The notes beneath the pieces were generated by a model. The model did not search any database, was not told the origin of the DNA, and saw nothing but the letters and a program-made list of their open reading frames with translations. Below, in pieces: positions 11,450-22,869 of a stretch of DNA of 64,000 nt (positions are counted from its first letter, which is position 1; the number at the start of each line of letters is the position of its first letter). A program made the position numbers and the translations under genes. Source of the DNA: Cycas panzhihuaensis (Eukaryota > Cycadophyta); assembly GCA_023213395.1 (NCBI GenBank), contig CM041465.1:81661741-81725740 (forward strand), written 5' to 3'.

Positions 11450-13891
11450 TCAAAGAAGATAGGATGGGGGTAGAAGAACTCATAACCTATCACACTCAAA
11501 CCCAAGTGAGAGTGAGAGTTTGAGTTAAGGAAGAGGGGGTAAAGATGCAACTAGTGGAAAGAGGCTCCTATTTGTAAAAAATAATTACCCTTTCCCTATA
11601 TGACTAAGCAAGTCATGTAACAAGTAATGAAATACAAAACTATTCTTTCTTTTAATCTTTTCTTTTCTTCTTTTGGGAGTAAAATGTAGAGAAAGGTACG
11701 AGCGAGAGGATAGTATGAAAGTAGTGCACCTGGAAACCAGACAGTCAATGTAGAGGCCTCTTCACTTTCTTCATGATCCACACTCGTCCATGCGACGTAC
11801 CTTGTCATGAGCAATATGGTGAAATGAACATCGATGGGGTTTCCTTACCTTCCCCAATATCTGAATGCAAAAGAACTAAAGGAAAAGAAATAATTGCTTA
11901 TATTAAAATTTTAAGTTATTAAAATAATGAGAATAATATGCGTACTTGTAATGAAGGTCTTTATTTGCTCTGAAACATATGGTACTTACATGACAAACTA
12001 CTTATCCTTTCCCAAGGGGCACTAAACATGCATGGGAGAAAGTGTGTACATATATCTATGCTTTTTAAAAGGAAGAAACAAGGAAAAGTAATCCTATAGA
12101 AACGTCCTTTAAACAAGTAAACCAAGCAATGTTAGTATTTCTTATCATGTATACATAGTGATCTGATGATTACGGGAAAGGGGGGTGAAAGTAAGAGAGA
12201 TGGGTAGCCTCAGAATGGCTAACCCTCCAATGGGATCTCTCCATGTGCTCAAATACATAAGCAACTAATCAAAAGGGCCAAGATCATCTAATGGTAGAGA
12301 AGGCAATAAGTTTTATATATGAAAAAAGTGTTGTAAAAAATATTGTAAAAGTTGCAAAACTTGCAAAAGTTATAATGTGCACCTTTTTTAATATTTGTAA
12401 AAGTGAGGCTAAGGTTATGTGAACCAAAAGAGCTACTGCTAAACTAGGTTTTATGGGGGTCTATGATGGCTAGTTGTAGGTGTAGCAAGATGCTTCTAAC
12501 GCTGCAATCAACAAAGTTCCCTATCCCAAAGGTTTCTGGGTGACCAAGGGAGGTATTAGGAGAAGAAATGGAGCAGAGAGTAGGGGGATTCCCTTGAGGA
12601 TATGATAAAAGGGTATGGAACCCTGCCTAAAACTCTTATGTTTCTTCGTGGTCACTTTTCTCTCCACCTCCTTAGGTGAACCCGAGAGAAACTTCAAGGT
12701 AGAAGGGAAACAAGCTAGTGAAGAGGAGGGTTTACCTCCCAGAATGAAGAAACAAAGGGGAACTTCACACAATAAATGGAAAAAATAAGCAAAGAAACCT
12801 TTATTTTGAATGAGAAGAGGAATATACAGGACTATACATACCTGATAAGGGCAGATCTGAGGTAGATCTAACTTGTATGCTAGCTGGGGAAGAGGTTTTT
12901 CTTGGAAGACTGGCAAAGAGCTCCTACAATGACATAAAGAGGAGGCATAACCTGTAATAAACTTGATGCTTGAGGCTTGGTGGAGTACTTACAGTGAAGA
13001 TTTATCCTAAATCTCGTTGCAACAAACCTACAACTCAGGGTTTTACCTTGAGGGAGATTATGGTAGGAGTGGAGGATAGGTGCAATAAGTGAGAACTTCG
13101 TTTCAAAATTTTTCCCTTGAGATGTGGAGGAAGAAGAAGCAAGAAATGAGGGAATATTTGGGTTTTTAAACCCAACCCTAGATCAACAGGTGTTTAGGGC
13201 TTGCCCTAGGTGGGAAATAACCCAGTTCCACGTTTCAATTTTGCATTTAATATGAAATTGTTCGTAGCCAGACAAAAAGTAATTTTGAACAGTCACACCG
13301 TGGAAAACTTCATGGTACTGTGAAGTTTGCAATGGTACCACAGAATTTACAACGTTACAAACAAGACTAAGAGAAAACAAAGAAGGGGAAGCCCGAAAGG
13401 CTCCCTAAAATAGGGGGTCCTAGATCCTGAAAGGATAATAATACAATTCTAAGGTACTAAGAAGAGCTATAGGACATAGAGGGGCCATGATGAATAAGAA
13501 AAAGGTGTTAATAAGGCCCCAAAGGGAGACAAATGGTGAACATGGGTGATAACCAAGCTTAAATGGGATGTTAGAGATCATGTCAGACTAAGGAGTAATA
13601 AAGAAAATGCTATAGAAGCCAAAAGTGCTTGGAGACATTATGGAGACATGGCAGAGGGTCGTAAAATGCCATGAGATGCATATTCCGAGTTGACATAGGC
13701 TAAAGTGTTAAGATGCAACATAAGTAAATAGGCAATCGATGTATAATGATCATGCAATCAGTTAATCAACATGCAATGTAGATCCATCAATAACCTCATA
13801 GCATCCTAAAGCCAACGAAAGTGAGTCTAGACACATACCTACACTTACTTGAAATGATTCGTCCATGTCCAATCCCGGTAGCTAGGAAACA
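11450..13891 (-). repeat. T2 5' LTR
   Basis: Read on the minus strand, this LTR begins with TGTTTCCTAGCTACCGGG, which matches the starts of the T1 LTRs (TGTTTCC.AG.TACC) at 32118 and 46693. It then continues with the same landmarks as those LTRs, including the CTACTTTCT-like blocks and degenerate TTTGCAA repeats near 12340-12400. Its 3' border is approximate. The flanking sequence above 13891 is not Tat and seems to belong to another element. Confidence 0.75.
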
Positions 13892-14739
13892 CAAGCTTAT
13901 TTTGTGCATTTAAGGGTCAACTTACTTCAATTTAAAGCATATTTCAAAGTACATTCAAGGCTATTTTTTTACTTATATAAAGTATATTTATTGCTCATTT
14001 ACTTTTAAATTCATTTTCAGCTTATTCATCTTGGTGTTAAAGCTCATATTAGGCTTACTTTGATCATCATTTATTGATCATCTTATCCTTTTATTAAAGT
14101 TTATTCTAAAGATCAACTCAAATTCCTCTATTGCATTTCAAATTTCAATTAGAGTGCATCTTATTGCATGTCTATAAGCTCATTCAAAGGCTATTTTATT
14201 TCTTTTTTATTTTATACTATTTTAGAGCTTATTTATATCATTTTGAAAGTTTGCTTATTTTACATATATATTTCATTCGAAAATGTACATTAATCTTACA
14301 TTGATTTCATTTAAAGAGAAATATCTTTCATTTTGTTATCAAGTTATTTTTATTAATTGATTAAGAAGGAACCTTATTTGCTAAGCAAGACCATAATAAA
14401 ATATATTTTTCACATTAAACAAGATTAACTCCTAACAGAACTCGCTATTTTTCAGCCTTACAAGGGGAATGGTTAGGATCCCTAAAGTTACCACCACGCG
14501 CGTCTTTGGCCTACTCATATTGAATGAGAAACATCATTAGCTATTAGGTGTATTAGGTCGCATACTGAGGTGAGAAACTTATATTTTTTCTAGAGTTTGG
14601 AGACCAAAGCTAGACTTGAAGAGGATGAGTACCTTTAGTTGTTAAGCTATCATTGTTAGATCTGTCACTAGGCATAACTCTAGTGTAGGTAGGTCAACAA
14701 CTCATGAGGGTCTTATACCTTCTTGTAGCCTATGTACTG
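13892..14739. other. Unassigned AT-rich stretch, possible 5' LTR of copia element H
   Basis: No coding motif is seen. The stretch lies between the start of the T2 LTR and the primer-binding-like site at 14740. By position it could be the (truncated) 5' LTR of the plus-strand copia element H, split off by later insertions. No matching 3' LTR is present in the window, so this remains inference. Confidence 0.3.
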
Positions 14740-14753
14740 AGGTATATAGAGCC
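14740..14753 (+). promoter_or_regulatory. Candidate tRNA-iMet primer-binding site of copia element H
   Basis: The sequence AGGTATATAGAGCC differs at only a few positions from TGGTATCAGAGCC, the usual plant retrotransposon primer-binding site complementary to the 3' end of initiator tRNA-Met. It lies directly left of the G insertion, and the copia leader and gag resume right of G at 21549. This fits one element split by G. Confidence 0.45.
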
Positions 14754-14756
14754 AAG

Positions 14757-15699
14757 TGATTGAGGAAGAAATTAATTACCAATCTTTTTCCTTGAGATTC
14801 TAGGATGTTAGTGTAAAATTTCCAATAACATCAATAAAAAAATGAGCCTATAAAAGGATGCTCTACACTAACTCATACACACTTTCCATTACTCCAAGGT
14901 AAGAAGAATAATAGTACTTTTATTAAGCTAGAAAAACCTCCATTTAATGGTGGAGAAAAAATAACTAGCAAAGGATAGGTAAGATACAATGAAGAATAAT
15001 ATAATAATACCATAAGGGGCCTCGAACTTCCCAAGACTCATTCAATGAAGCTCCCACTCTCCAAAATGGATGCTTGAAGTGCTGATATTCGCCTCCTCTA
15101 TGGTCTCTAACACCTTCTAAGTGCTTCCTCAATGTTACTCACAAGTCAAGTATCTCTCACACATAAGAACCAAGTCTCCAACATTTTAAATGAGCTCAAG
15201 ATGGCTTAATTTATAGGAAGGAAACCAAAATATATATTTACCATATGGCATTCATGCAAGTACAACCACTAATAACCAAAATGCATGTTATCCAAGTGGT
15301 ATTTATGTAATTCTAAAATGTTGTAGCTTGGCACCTAGGGCTAACAACTCTCAATTAATCTCAAATTTGGTACACTTGTAGGTATAGATGTCCCACTTAC
15401 ATCCTCAAAATTTTAGCTCATTTGGATATCATTTAGACCCATTTTCAATGATTTAAAAATAGTATATATTTGTTATTTTTCTATTATCTGTGGGAGTTAT
15501 TTTCTACAAAACAAGGCATACCATCTAATCAAATGATATTTTTTGAACCCCACATTTTGCATACATGTAGTACAATGCATTTTCTTCCTTTCCATAAAAT
15601 TTCATATTAGTTTAACACCATTTGGCATTGTTTGTTTTAGTTGTGACAATGCCTAACATTTTCTCTTCTTGTAGACATATGGTAGATCCTCTTAGATCA
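14757..15699 (-). repeat. G 3' LTR
   Basis: Minus-strand LTR that starts at 15699 with TGATCTAAGAGGATCTACC and ends at about 14757 in CAATCA. It matches the G 5' LTR and both E LTRs, but is shorter than the 5' copy because it lacks the 276-bp tandem duplication and about 18 terminal bases. A CTATAAATTA-type TATA motif is present on the minus strand near 15200. Confidence 0.85.
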
Positions 15700-15716
15700 T
15701 GTCTCCTCTTCCATAG
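15700..15716 (-). promoter_or_regulatory. G polypurine tract
   Basis: On the minus strand the sequence CTATGGAAGAGGAGACA directly precedes the TGATC start of the 3' LTR. The equivalent tract in E is AAGGAAGGGGGAGCCA. Its position next to the LTR fits the plus-strand primer used in reverse transcription. Confidence 0.7.
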
Positions 15717-15939
15717 AAAATAACAAACTCCTATTTGGATTAGAATTGAAGATAGAGGAAGTATTGTTCCCCTTATTATCTACTAAACCACTTGGCCTTA
15801 CTAGGCAACTGTCTTGCTACTCCAATCTTAAAAGATTCACATGTCTTATATCCTTTTTTGGTGGATTTTCTCTCCAATATATAATCCTCCTTGAGAGGCT
15901 CCTTAATTTCTAAATACAAGTCATCAACTAAAGGTAAAG

Positions 15940-17000
15940 TGAACTAGTCCTACTCCTCATCTAGCATGGAGGTCTCAAAGAGTTTTAAATATTTAGCATT
16001 TACTACTAAATATATTTACATATAAGGTGGATGATGAAGTTGGAAAGCATTGCCACCTACTTTTCTCAAAATCTTCAATGGTCCATACCTTATAGGTTTG
16101 AGTTTCTTGCCTCCTCCTTTCAACCTCTCCTTACTTAAGTATAACCATACTAAATTTCCTTATTAAAAAGTACACTCTTGCCTATGCTTGTCATGTCTTT
16201 CCTTATACTTTTATTTAGTCCTTAAGAGTTGATCATGTGTTTCTCTGTGAACTCATTAGATCTTCTCTAAGTATTTTAAAGCCTTGTCATGTCTCTCCTT
16301 CTCTTTGGCGGATACTTCCTTAGCTTACATAGAAAACTCTCAGTCAAATGGACTTTGAGGCAAGTATCCCAAATAAACTTCAAAAGGTACTTTAGAGTAT
16401 GATGCATGCATTACCCTGTTAAGTGCAAATTGTAGAAATGCCAATGATTCATCCCAAGCCTTTAGATGCTTGGAATTGTATCCTCTCAATAAATGTACTA
16501 AAGTTCTATTTACTACTTCTATTTGTCTATCTATTAGAGGATGGAAACTTGTACTCCTCTTCAATTTAGTATCCATCATCTCCCATAGTATCTTCCAAAA
16601 TGATGAAAGGAATCAAATGTCTCGATCTAAAGTGATGGAATAAGGCAAGCCAAAATTCTTCCATACATGGTCAAAGAACAACTAAGTTGTCTCTGCTCTT
16701 GTGATTGTCTTCTTATAAGGTACTAAACATATCATCTTACTAAACCTATCTACAATAACCAAAATATAGTCATGTCTCTTCCTAGTCATAAGAAGTCCCC
16801 CCTAAGAAATCTATGGAGATACTTTTCCAAGGATTAGTAGGAATAGGTAGTGGTGTATATAATCCTAATTCTTTAGAAGGCTTAAAAGTATTACACATTA
16901 CACATCCTTTTACATATTTTCTTATATCATTTTACATCTTTGACCATACAACATATCTTCTCAAGTTTGCTAAAGTCTTCTCCACACCAAAGTGACTAGC
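15940..17000 (-). pseudogene. G integrase and C-terminal GPF-type/chromodomain-like module
   Basis: The clearest open stretch, 16579-16340, has [19 protein letters not shown] and VVNRTLVHLLRGYNSKHLK, then FLQFALNR and PFEVYLGY. This is the C-terminal half of the catalytic core with the E of the DDE triad (IEVVNR). Upstream parts near 16800-16950 match the E integrase zinc finger and first Asp region. Downstream, near 16180-15940, the same LRKVGGNAFQL..YM words as in E occur with stops. The enzyme would insert element cDNA. It is broken by stops. Confidence 0.75.
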
Positions 17001-17229
17001 TACTTTAGAAGTATCGACTTCTCTAAGCCATTTGATCTTATCTCCTTTTAATGGAACATAGAGCTACTCCCCTTTGAAAAATAGATCATCCTTCCAAGCA
17101 AGTTGGGAAGGTCTTCCTTTTGCTAGGTTCTCCACTTATTCCTTCAAGGCTTCATGTTTAAAGTACAAGTCTTTGTACTCTTTATGATGCATTAGCTCCA
17201 ACTACAAACTCATAAGAGAACAAACAAAA

Positions 17230-18450
17230 GTAGAAGAAGAAGAAGAAGAACAAGGAGGTCTAGATAACATATCAATAATTTTGTTAGTAGATCCTTTTTT
17301 GTACTTAATTACAATATTGAATTACTATCAATAACTCATCTACTTCATGTATATTTCTTCCTATAATTTACTTTGGGTTTGCAAAAATTGAAGAGGTTTA
17401 TGATCGATATGAACTACAACCTCTTTTCCAAGTAAGTAGGACCTCTAATGATTACATGCTTGATGTAGTTTCAATATTTCTCAATCATATGTTGGGTAGT
17501 TTTTCACTAGAGGGTTGAAGACTTCTGAATGGTAAGCAATAGGCTTTCAATCTTAAATAAGGACAACTCCATCATATTTCCACTTACATCGGATTCTACC
17601 TCAAAAGGCCTTTACAAATTTTGCATTGCTAAAAATGGTGATTTATAAATTTTCTTCTTTAAAAGATGAAAAACTTCTTCCTCTTTAGAACCCCAAGTAA
17701 AATGTTTACTAACTTTTGTCAATCCATGTAGAGGTACTGTAACCTGTGAGAAATGAAGAATAAACTTTCTCAAGTATTGACAAACTCCTAAAACGCTTCT
17801 CACCTCTGTGGTATTTATTGGCCTAGGCCATTTGAGGATGGCTTGAGTCTTGAGTGAATCGATGCTTAACATTCCTCCTACAATCATAAAGCCTAAGAAG
17901 ACTAAGTTCTTACCAAATTCACACTTCTTCACATTAAGCTTCAAATGATGCTTAACCAAAGTCTTCAAAACTTCTTCTATATACTGCAAATATTTCATCC
18001 ATGTGTTGCTAAAAATCAAAATGTCATCAAGATAGATAACAACAAAATTATCCAAGGCCTTAACACTTCATTCATTAGCCTCATGAATGTTGCAAGAATA
18101 TTACACAATTTGAAAGGCATAACCATCCATTCAAAGAGTTCTTGCTTTGTTTTGAAGGTCATCTTACATGTGTCCTCCTCTTTCTTCCTAACTTGGTAAT
18201 AACCACTTTTCAATCCAACTTAATAAAATAACAAACATGCTGAATTTGATCAAGTAAATCATCTATGTGAGGTAAGGTATAGTAATTTTTAATTGTGATT
18301 TTATTCAAAATACAAAAGTCTACACACATTCTCCATCCTCCATCCTTCTTAGGCACCAAGATAATTGTTGACCCATAAGCTAAACATGAAGGTCTTATGA
18401 CCCCTTAATCAAGCAATTCCTCAACTTGCTTATTTATATCATTATTCTCT
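17230..18450 (-). pseudogene. G reverse transcriptase and RNase H (broken)
   Basis: The open stretch 18055-17612 starts MDNFVVIYLDDILIFSN, with the intact YLDD catalytic motif, then KHHLKLNVKKCEFGKN, FLGFMI, LKWPRPINTTEVRS and LGVCQYLRKFI, which is the thumb and connection region. The stretch 18213-18016 has KSGYYQVRKKEEDTCKMTF and MPFKL in a different frame. RNase H words follow near 17520-17380 (HTDHKPLQFLQTQ-like, in pieces). The order and words are the same as in E. Frameshifts between segments show it is dead. Confidence 0.82.
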
Positions 18451-18659
18451 ATAATGGAGTGCCTATACAAAGCAACATTGGGCAAAGTTACATTTTCTAC
18501 AAGAGTGATTTTCATGCTCTATCTTTCTCTTTGATGGTAGCCCATCAACATGCTAAAATAGAATGTCATACCTTATCTTCAACTCCTCAATTTCTTGCAT
18601 TTATTTAGGTGATACAAGAAGAGTATAAGTAGAAGGACCTCCTTCATCTCTTGTTTACT

Positions 18660-19104
18660 CATCTCTTGATAAATTTACCACATGCATTGATCATCCTTTT
18701 TACTTGAGTGACTAAAATTAATGTCATCTTATCCAAGTGCTTCTTTGTAGCCCTTATGATGAAGCCCTTGTATTCTTCATCAATTGGTACTTTCTCTCCC
18801 TTCAATAGAAGAGTGTATCTTAAGCCCACAAGTAGGGACTCCCAAGTACAAAGTGACACACATCTAATGGTACGACATCATAGATTACTTCATCAACAAA
18901 AGCATTAATGATGGAAAATTTAAGTGTACATTGCTTTGATATTTGCATTTCCACATCTTTATGGATCCAACCAAGAGGATATAGGTGAGGGTGAGGAGTA
19001 GTTACCAATCCAAGGCTCTTCACTAAATTTTTTAAGATCAAATTATTTTTGCTGATTGGATCTATAATGGCACCAATAGTATTATTTCCTACTAAAAGCT
19101 TCAA
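18660..19104 (-). pseudogene. G aspartic protease region
   Basis: Open stretch 19104-18820 starts KLLVGNNTIGAIIDP, then LVKSLGLVTTPHPH, YPLGWIHKDVEM, KQCTLKFS, DEVIYDVVPLDVCHFVLGSP. The next frame (18859-18659) continues GLRYTLLLKGEK. This is the plant chromovirus-type retropepsin. The usual D-S/T-G triad reads D-P here and in E (IIDP), so this is a trait of the family rather than random decay. Confidence 0.72.
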
Positions 19105-19249
19105 GTGAAATAATTCCTCCCTTATAGCATCATCTACATAATTTGTAAGTAGTGTAACTTTCTCTTCTTGTCCTTCACTTTAAAGCTCCATCTCAGAAAG
19201 TAGTGCTTTCTCTTTTTCCTTCTTTCTTAATTCCATGTCTTTAATATGC

Positions 19250-20177
19250 TTGGCTTTAGCTCTGGATGCAATGTCCAACACTTTTCTATAACATGACCAC
19301 TAATATCTCAATGCTCACAATAATTAGAACTTTGACTAAAATTAATTCTTTTCTTCTTTCCTTCTTTCCTTTTAGATAAGTATAATTTAGGGTGATTTCC
19401 ATGCTTATTATAAGTAGAAATAGAATCTTTAGACATGAATGTAGGGATTTTTATTTTACTTTCTATTGTAATATCCATTTTACTTGCTTCTCCAATGGAT
19501 TAAACCTTAAAAAACCTTAGTTCCTTTCTTATGTAATCATGTAATCCTCTAGTGAATTTCATAAGAGTGTTATATTCATATGTATTAATACCTGGTAATA
19601 TGCTGTGCTTGAAAAATAAAGAATTATAATCTTAGACACATACACCTCTCCCTTGGTATAAATATTGCTAAGTGACCCATTGGTATTCCTCATGACCTAT
19701 GGGGTGGCATTGCTTCTTTATTATTTTCTTAAAATCCATCCAAGAAAAAGAGGATATATTATGAGTCTTCAAATATGCATTTCACCATGTCAATATATAT
19801 TTGCACAATTTAAGCCTAGCAAATGAAAGATTTTGAGCATTACTATAAGCATAAATTGTGAAGTAGGTTTCAAGTTTATCTAACTAATGGTCTAACTTTT
19901 TAGCATTTACCTCTCCATCATAAGTTGGAATGTTCAACTTTGCCTCCACCTTAAAGGGTTGATAAGATAAGGTACGCTTACTATCTTAAAATGAGTGATT
20001 TAAGGTCTCCTCCTCTTCTTCTTCATGGTTGTGGTCATATGTGGATCCTCCTTCAACTTCCTTCTCTTTACCTTTTCCCTTGACTAGAGGTAAAAGTTGG
20101 GTCATCATTTCCGTTAAAATTTCTATATTTTTCTTAAGCTTCTCAAATCTTATTTCTCCATCTTCCTTTTTAGCCAT
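19250..20177 (-). pseudogene. G Gag (broken)
   Basis: The start MAKKEDGEIRFEKLKKNIEI at 20177 is followed by LLPLVKGKGKEKE and a very acidic EEEEEE run. Downstream pieces match the E capsid words (LDIPTYDGE, YFTIYAY, LSFARLKL), and near 19310-19270 there is a CCHC zinc-knuckle remnant (EH.DISGHVIEKCW). The intact start gives the likely initiation site for the E copy, where one base is missing. Multiple stops. Confidence 0.75.
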
Positions 20178-20311
20178 GATACTTGGATTCTTTATCTGTC
20201 TTCTTGGTGGTTGTAATACAAGAAAAGCTTCTCATTTCTCTCAGTATCCTTTTCTTGTTTGTACCATTCAAGTCTCTACAACAAAGATCACATGCTTTGA
20301 TATCAAAAATA

Positions 20312-21548
20312 TGGTCCTAAACTGGAGTGTGATTGGGGAAGAAATTAATTACCAAATCTTTTTCCTTGAGATCCTAGGGCATTAGTGTAAATTTCCCAAC
20401 AATATTAATAAAAGATTGAGCCCATAAAAGGATACTCTACACCAACTCATATATACTTGCTATTACTCCAAGGTAAGAAGAATGATACTTTTATTAAACT
20501 AAAAAAACCTCCATTTAATGGTGGAGAAAAAATAACTACCAAACAATAGGTAAGTTACAATGAAGAATAATATAATAATACCACAAGGGGCCTCAAACTT
20601 CCTAAGACTACTTCAATGGAGCTCCCACTCTCCAAAATGGATGCTTGAAGTGCTGATATTTGCCTCCTTTATAGTCTCTAACACCTTCTAAGTTCTACCT
20701 CAATGCTACTCCCAAGTCAAGTGTCTCTTACACATACGAACCAAGTCTTCAACATTTTAAATAAGCTCAAGAGGGCCTAATTTATAGGAAGGAAACCAAA
20801 ATATATATTTACCATATGGCATTCATGCAAGTACAATGAAGAAATGATACAATAATACCACAAGGGGCCTCTAACTTCCTAAGACTCCTTCAATGAGGCT
20901 CTTAATCTCTAAAATAGATGCTTGAAGTGTTGAAATTTGTCTCCTTTATGGTCTCCAACACCTTCCAAGTACTACCTTAATGTTGCTCCCAAGTCAAGTA
21001 TCTCTCACACACAAGAACCAAGTCTCCAAAATCATAAATGAGATCAAGAGAGCTCAATTTATAGAAAGAAAACTAGAATACATATTTCTCATGTGGTATT
21101 TATGCAAGTATAACTACCAATAACCAAAATGCATGTTATCTAGGTGGCATTCATGTAATTTTAAAATGTTACAGCTTGGTACCTAAGGATAACAAAGTCT
21201 AATTAATCTCAAATTTGGTAGACTTATAGGTACATATGTCCCTTTTACTTTCTCAATATTTTAGATCATTTGAATATCATTTTCCTTTATTTTTATTAAT
21301 TTAAAAATAATATGTATTTATTATTTTTCTATTAGTTGTGGGAGTTATTTTTTGTAAAATAAGGCTTTCCATCTAATTAAATGATATTTTTTGAACCTCA
21401 CCTTTTGCACATATGTAGTGGAATATGTCTTATCCCTTTCAATAAAATTTCATATTAGTTTGACACCATTTGGCCTTATTTCCATCAGTTGTGCTAATGC
21501 CTAATATTTTTTGTTTCCTGTAGACATATGGTAGATCCTCTTGGATCA
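20312..21548 (-). repeat. G 5' LTR, with internal tandem duplication
   Basis: Minus-strand LTR starting TGATCCAAGAGGATCTACC at 21548 and ending near 20312. Just below it on the minus strand is a decayed primer-binding site, TGATATCAAAGC, at about 20296-20308. It contains two tandem copies of a 276-bp unit, so it is longer than the 3' LTR and than the LTRs of E. Confidence 0.85.
20557..21108. repeat. 276-bp tandem duplication inside the G 5' LTR
   Basis: Unit 1 is 20557-20832 and unit 2 is 20833 to about 21108. Both start ACAATGAAGAA and contain ACCACAAGGGGCCTC, GGATGCTTGAAGTG-like and CCAAGTCAAGT blocks in the same order. The 3' LTR of G has a single copy (from about 14988). Since LTRs are equal at insertion, the duplication arose after insertion. 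Confidence 0.85.
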
Positions 21549-21713
21549 TATGGGTAAGCACCATTAGATACAATAGCAAATGAAGGCTTTATTAAAGACC
21601 CATAAACTTAGAGTCTAGCAACCTTTTTAGGAAATATAACACATTTTAAAAGTATACCTTGGAAAACCTATATTTTAGGAGACATTTAAATAAAATCTTA
21701 TTTTAAAGCATAA

Positions 21714-22720
21714 TGGCAACTAGTTTTACTAACATGCTTATTTCCAAATTTGATGGATCAAATTTCTCAAGTTAGAGTAGGAAGATGAGACTCATACTTA
21801 CTGTTAAGGATATGTGGGATATTATGAAGACAAGTTACATAAAACTTAGTTAAAATATAATTGAAGTAGAAAAACAAGCATTTAAGGAGTCTATAAAGAA
21901 AGATAATAAATCTCTAGCTTTGAATTTTTGTGCCTTAAAAGACCATATTTTTCCAAGAGTTAATGAGACATCTAAGTCTAAGGAAGCATGGGATAGTTTA
22001 CAACTTATTTATGAAGGTGTAGCTTCATCTAAGCTCCAAACATTGAGGAGTATATTTAAGAATTTGAGGATGATGCTCAATGATTCTATTAATAAATTTA
22101 TAATAAAGGTTCAAGACCTTGTAAATTAGATGAGATCTCTTAGTGAAACCGTAACTAAACAAAGGGTTATTGAAAGGATTCTTAGGTGTGTTGATGAAGT
22201 GAAGAGATTTGAGGTAGTGGCAACAAGCATATAAGTCTCAAAAGACCTATGTACCTTAAAGATTAAATAATTAAGTGTCATGTTAATGACAATTGAGGAG
22301 AAGAAGAGCTTAAGTGAATCCTTAGAATATACTTTTGCAACCAAAGTAAGGATGAAGTCAAATTCCTAAGCTGAAAGTTCAAGATCTAGGAACTAATCCC
22401 CAAGGGGGAGAGATAGAAATCCCAAATAAGAGATACATCAAGAACATCAACCGAGATACCAAGCTCCCCACTAAAGAAATCAAGGAGCAAATCAAAGATA
22501 TCTTAGCCAATAAAGATATCAAGGTTAAGAGAGACATTAATAAGCAAACCAATGTTACTAAAATTGTCAAGTGCCATACAAACTTTCAAAGGTCTAACTT
22601 TAATTATCCTAACAATAGACAAAGGGATAATCAGGGTCCATACTTGGAAAGAGGAAGAACATTCTCCATTAATAGAGTAAATCCTAGAAGTAGGAGTCTT
22701 AGCTAAGGAGGAAGGGATAC
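21714..22720 (+). pseudogene. H copia Gag (broken)
   Basis: The start ATGGCAACTAGTTTTACTAA near 21714 gives MATSFTNMLISKFDGSNF, the typical copia Gag entry (F-D-G-x-N-F). The open stretch 21920-22129 contains LKDHIFPRVNETSKSKEAWD, the usual A-KEAWD-LQ..Y helix, and KLQTLRSIFKNLRM. Beyond it, ERILRCVDEVKRFEVV is also Gag-like. The C-terminal basic region lies at 22390-22720. Several stops break it. Confidence 0.75.
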
Positions 22721-22869
22721 AATTCATTATACCTTTTTCAACAAAGTTAGACATACTGATAAAAGGTATTTTACTAAGAATGGCCCTCCTATAAGGGGTA
22801 GTGCTAATACAATTATTGAAACTAGAGAAAATAATTATTTATACTTATCAAGTTTTGTTATATATAGGA

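Larger units (their letters stand above)
3246..13891 (-). mobile_element. T2: long Tat/Ogre-type Ty3/gypsy element, minus strand, 3' truncated
   Basis: Read from high to low coordinate this element has, in order: 5' LTR (13891 to about 11450), leader and ORF1-like frame, proline-rich region and gag (9917-8400), protease (7700-7374), a conserved linker (7310-6650), RT (6330-5620), RNase H (5600-5151), integrase (4860-3832) and part of the 3' noncoding region. The last part matches T1 41686-42240 and stops at about 3246. The same order and sequence are seen in T1, which confirms the family. No 3' LTR is found, and the distal region with antisense frame and second RNase H seen in T1 is absent, so about 4-5 kb plus an LTR have been lost. 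All frames are broken. Confidence 0.85.
14757..21548 (-). mobile_element. G: chromovirus-like Ty3/gypsy element, minus strand
   Basis: The element has two LTRs (20312-21548 and 14757-15699, minus orientation) and between them, on the minus strand, gag (20177-19250), protease (19104-18660), RT (18450-17612), RNase H, and integrase with a GPF-type C-terminus (about 17000-15940). Its polypurine tract is next to the 3' LTR. It is the same family as element E (25350-32059), with matching LTR starts (TGATCC.AGGATCTACCAT) and the same gag words. More substitutions separate its two LTRs than those of E, so it is older. It sits inside copia element H. No clean target-site duplication is seen. Confidence 0.88.

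Noticed and set aside
12521-12916. Minus-strand open frame of 131 codons
   Set aside because: It falls inside the T2 LTR, and the matching stretch in fragment A and T1 is not open in the same frame.
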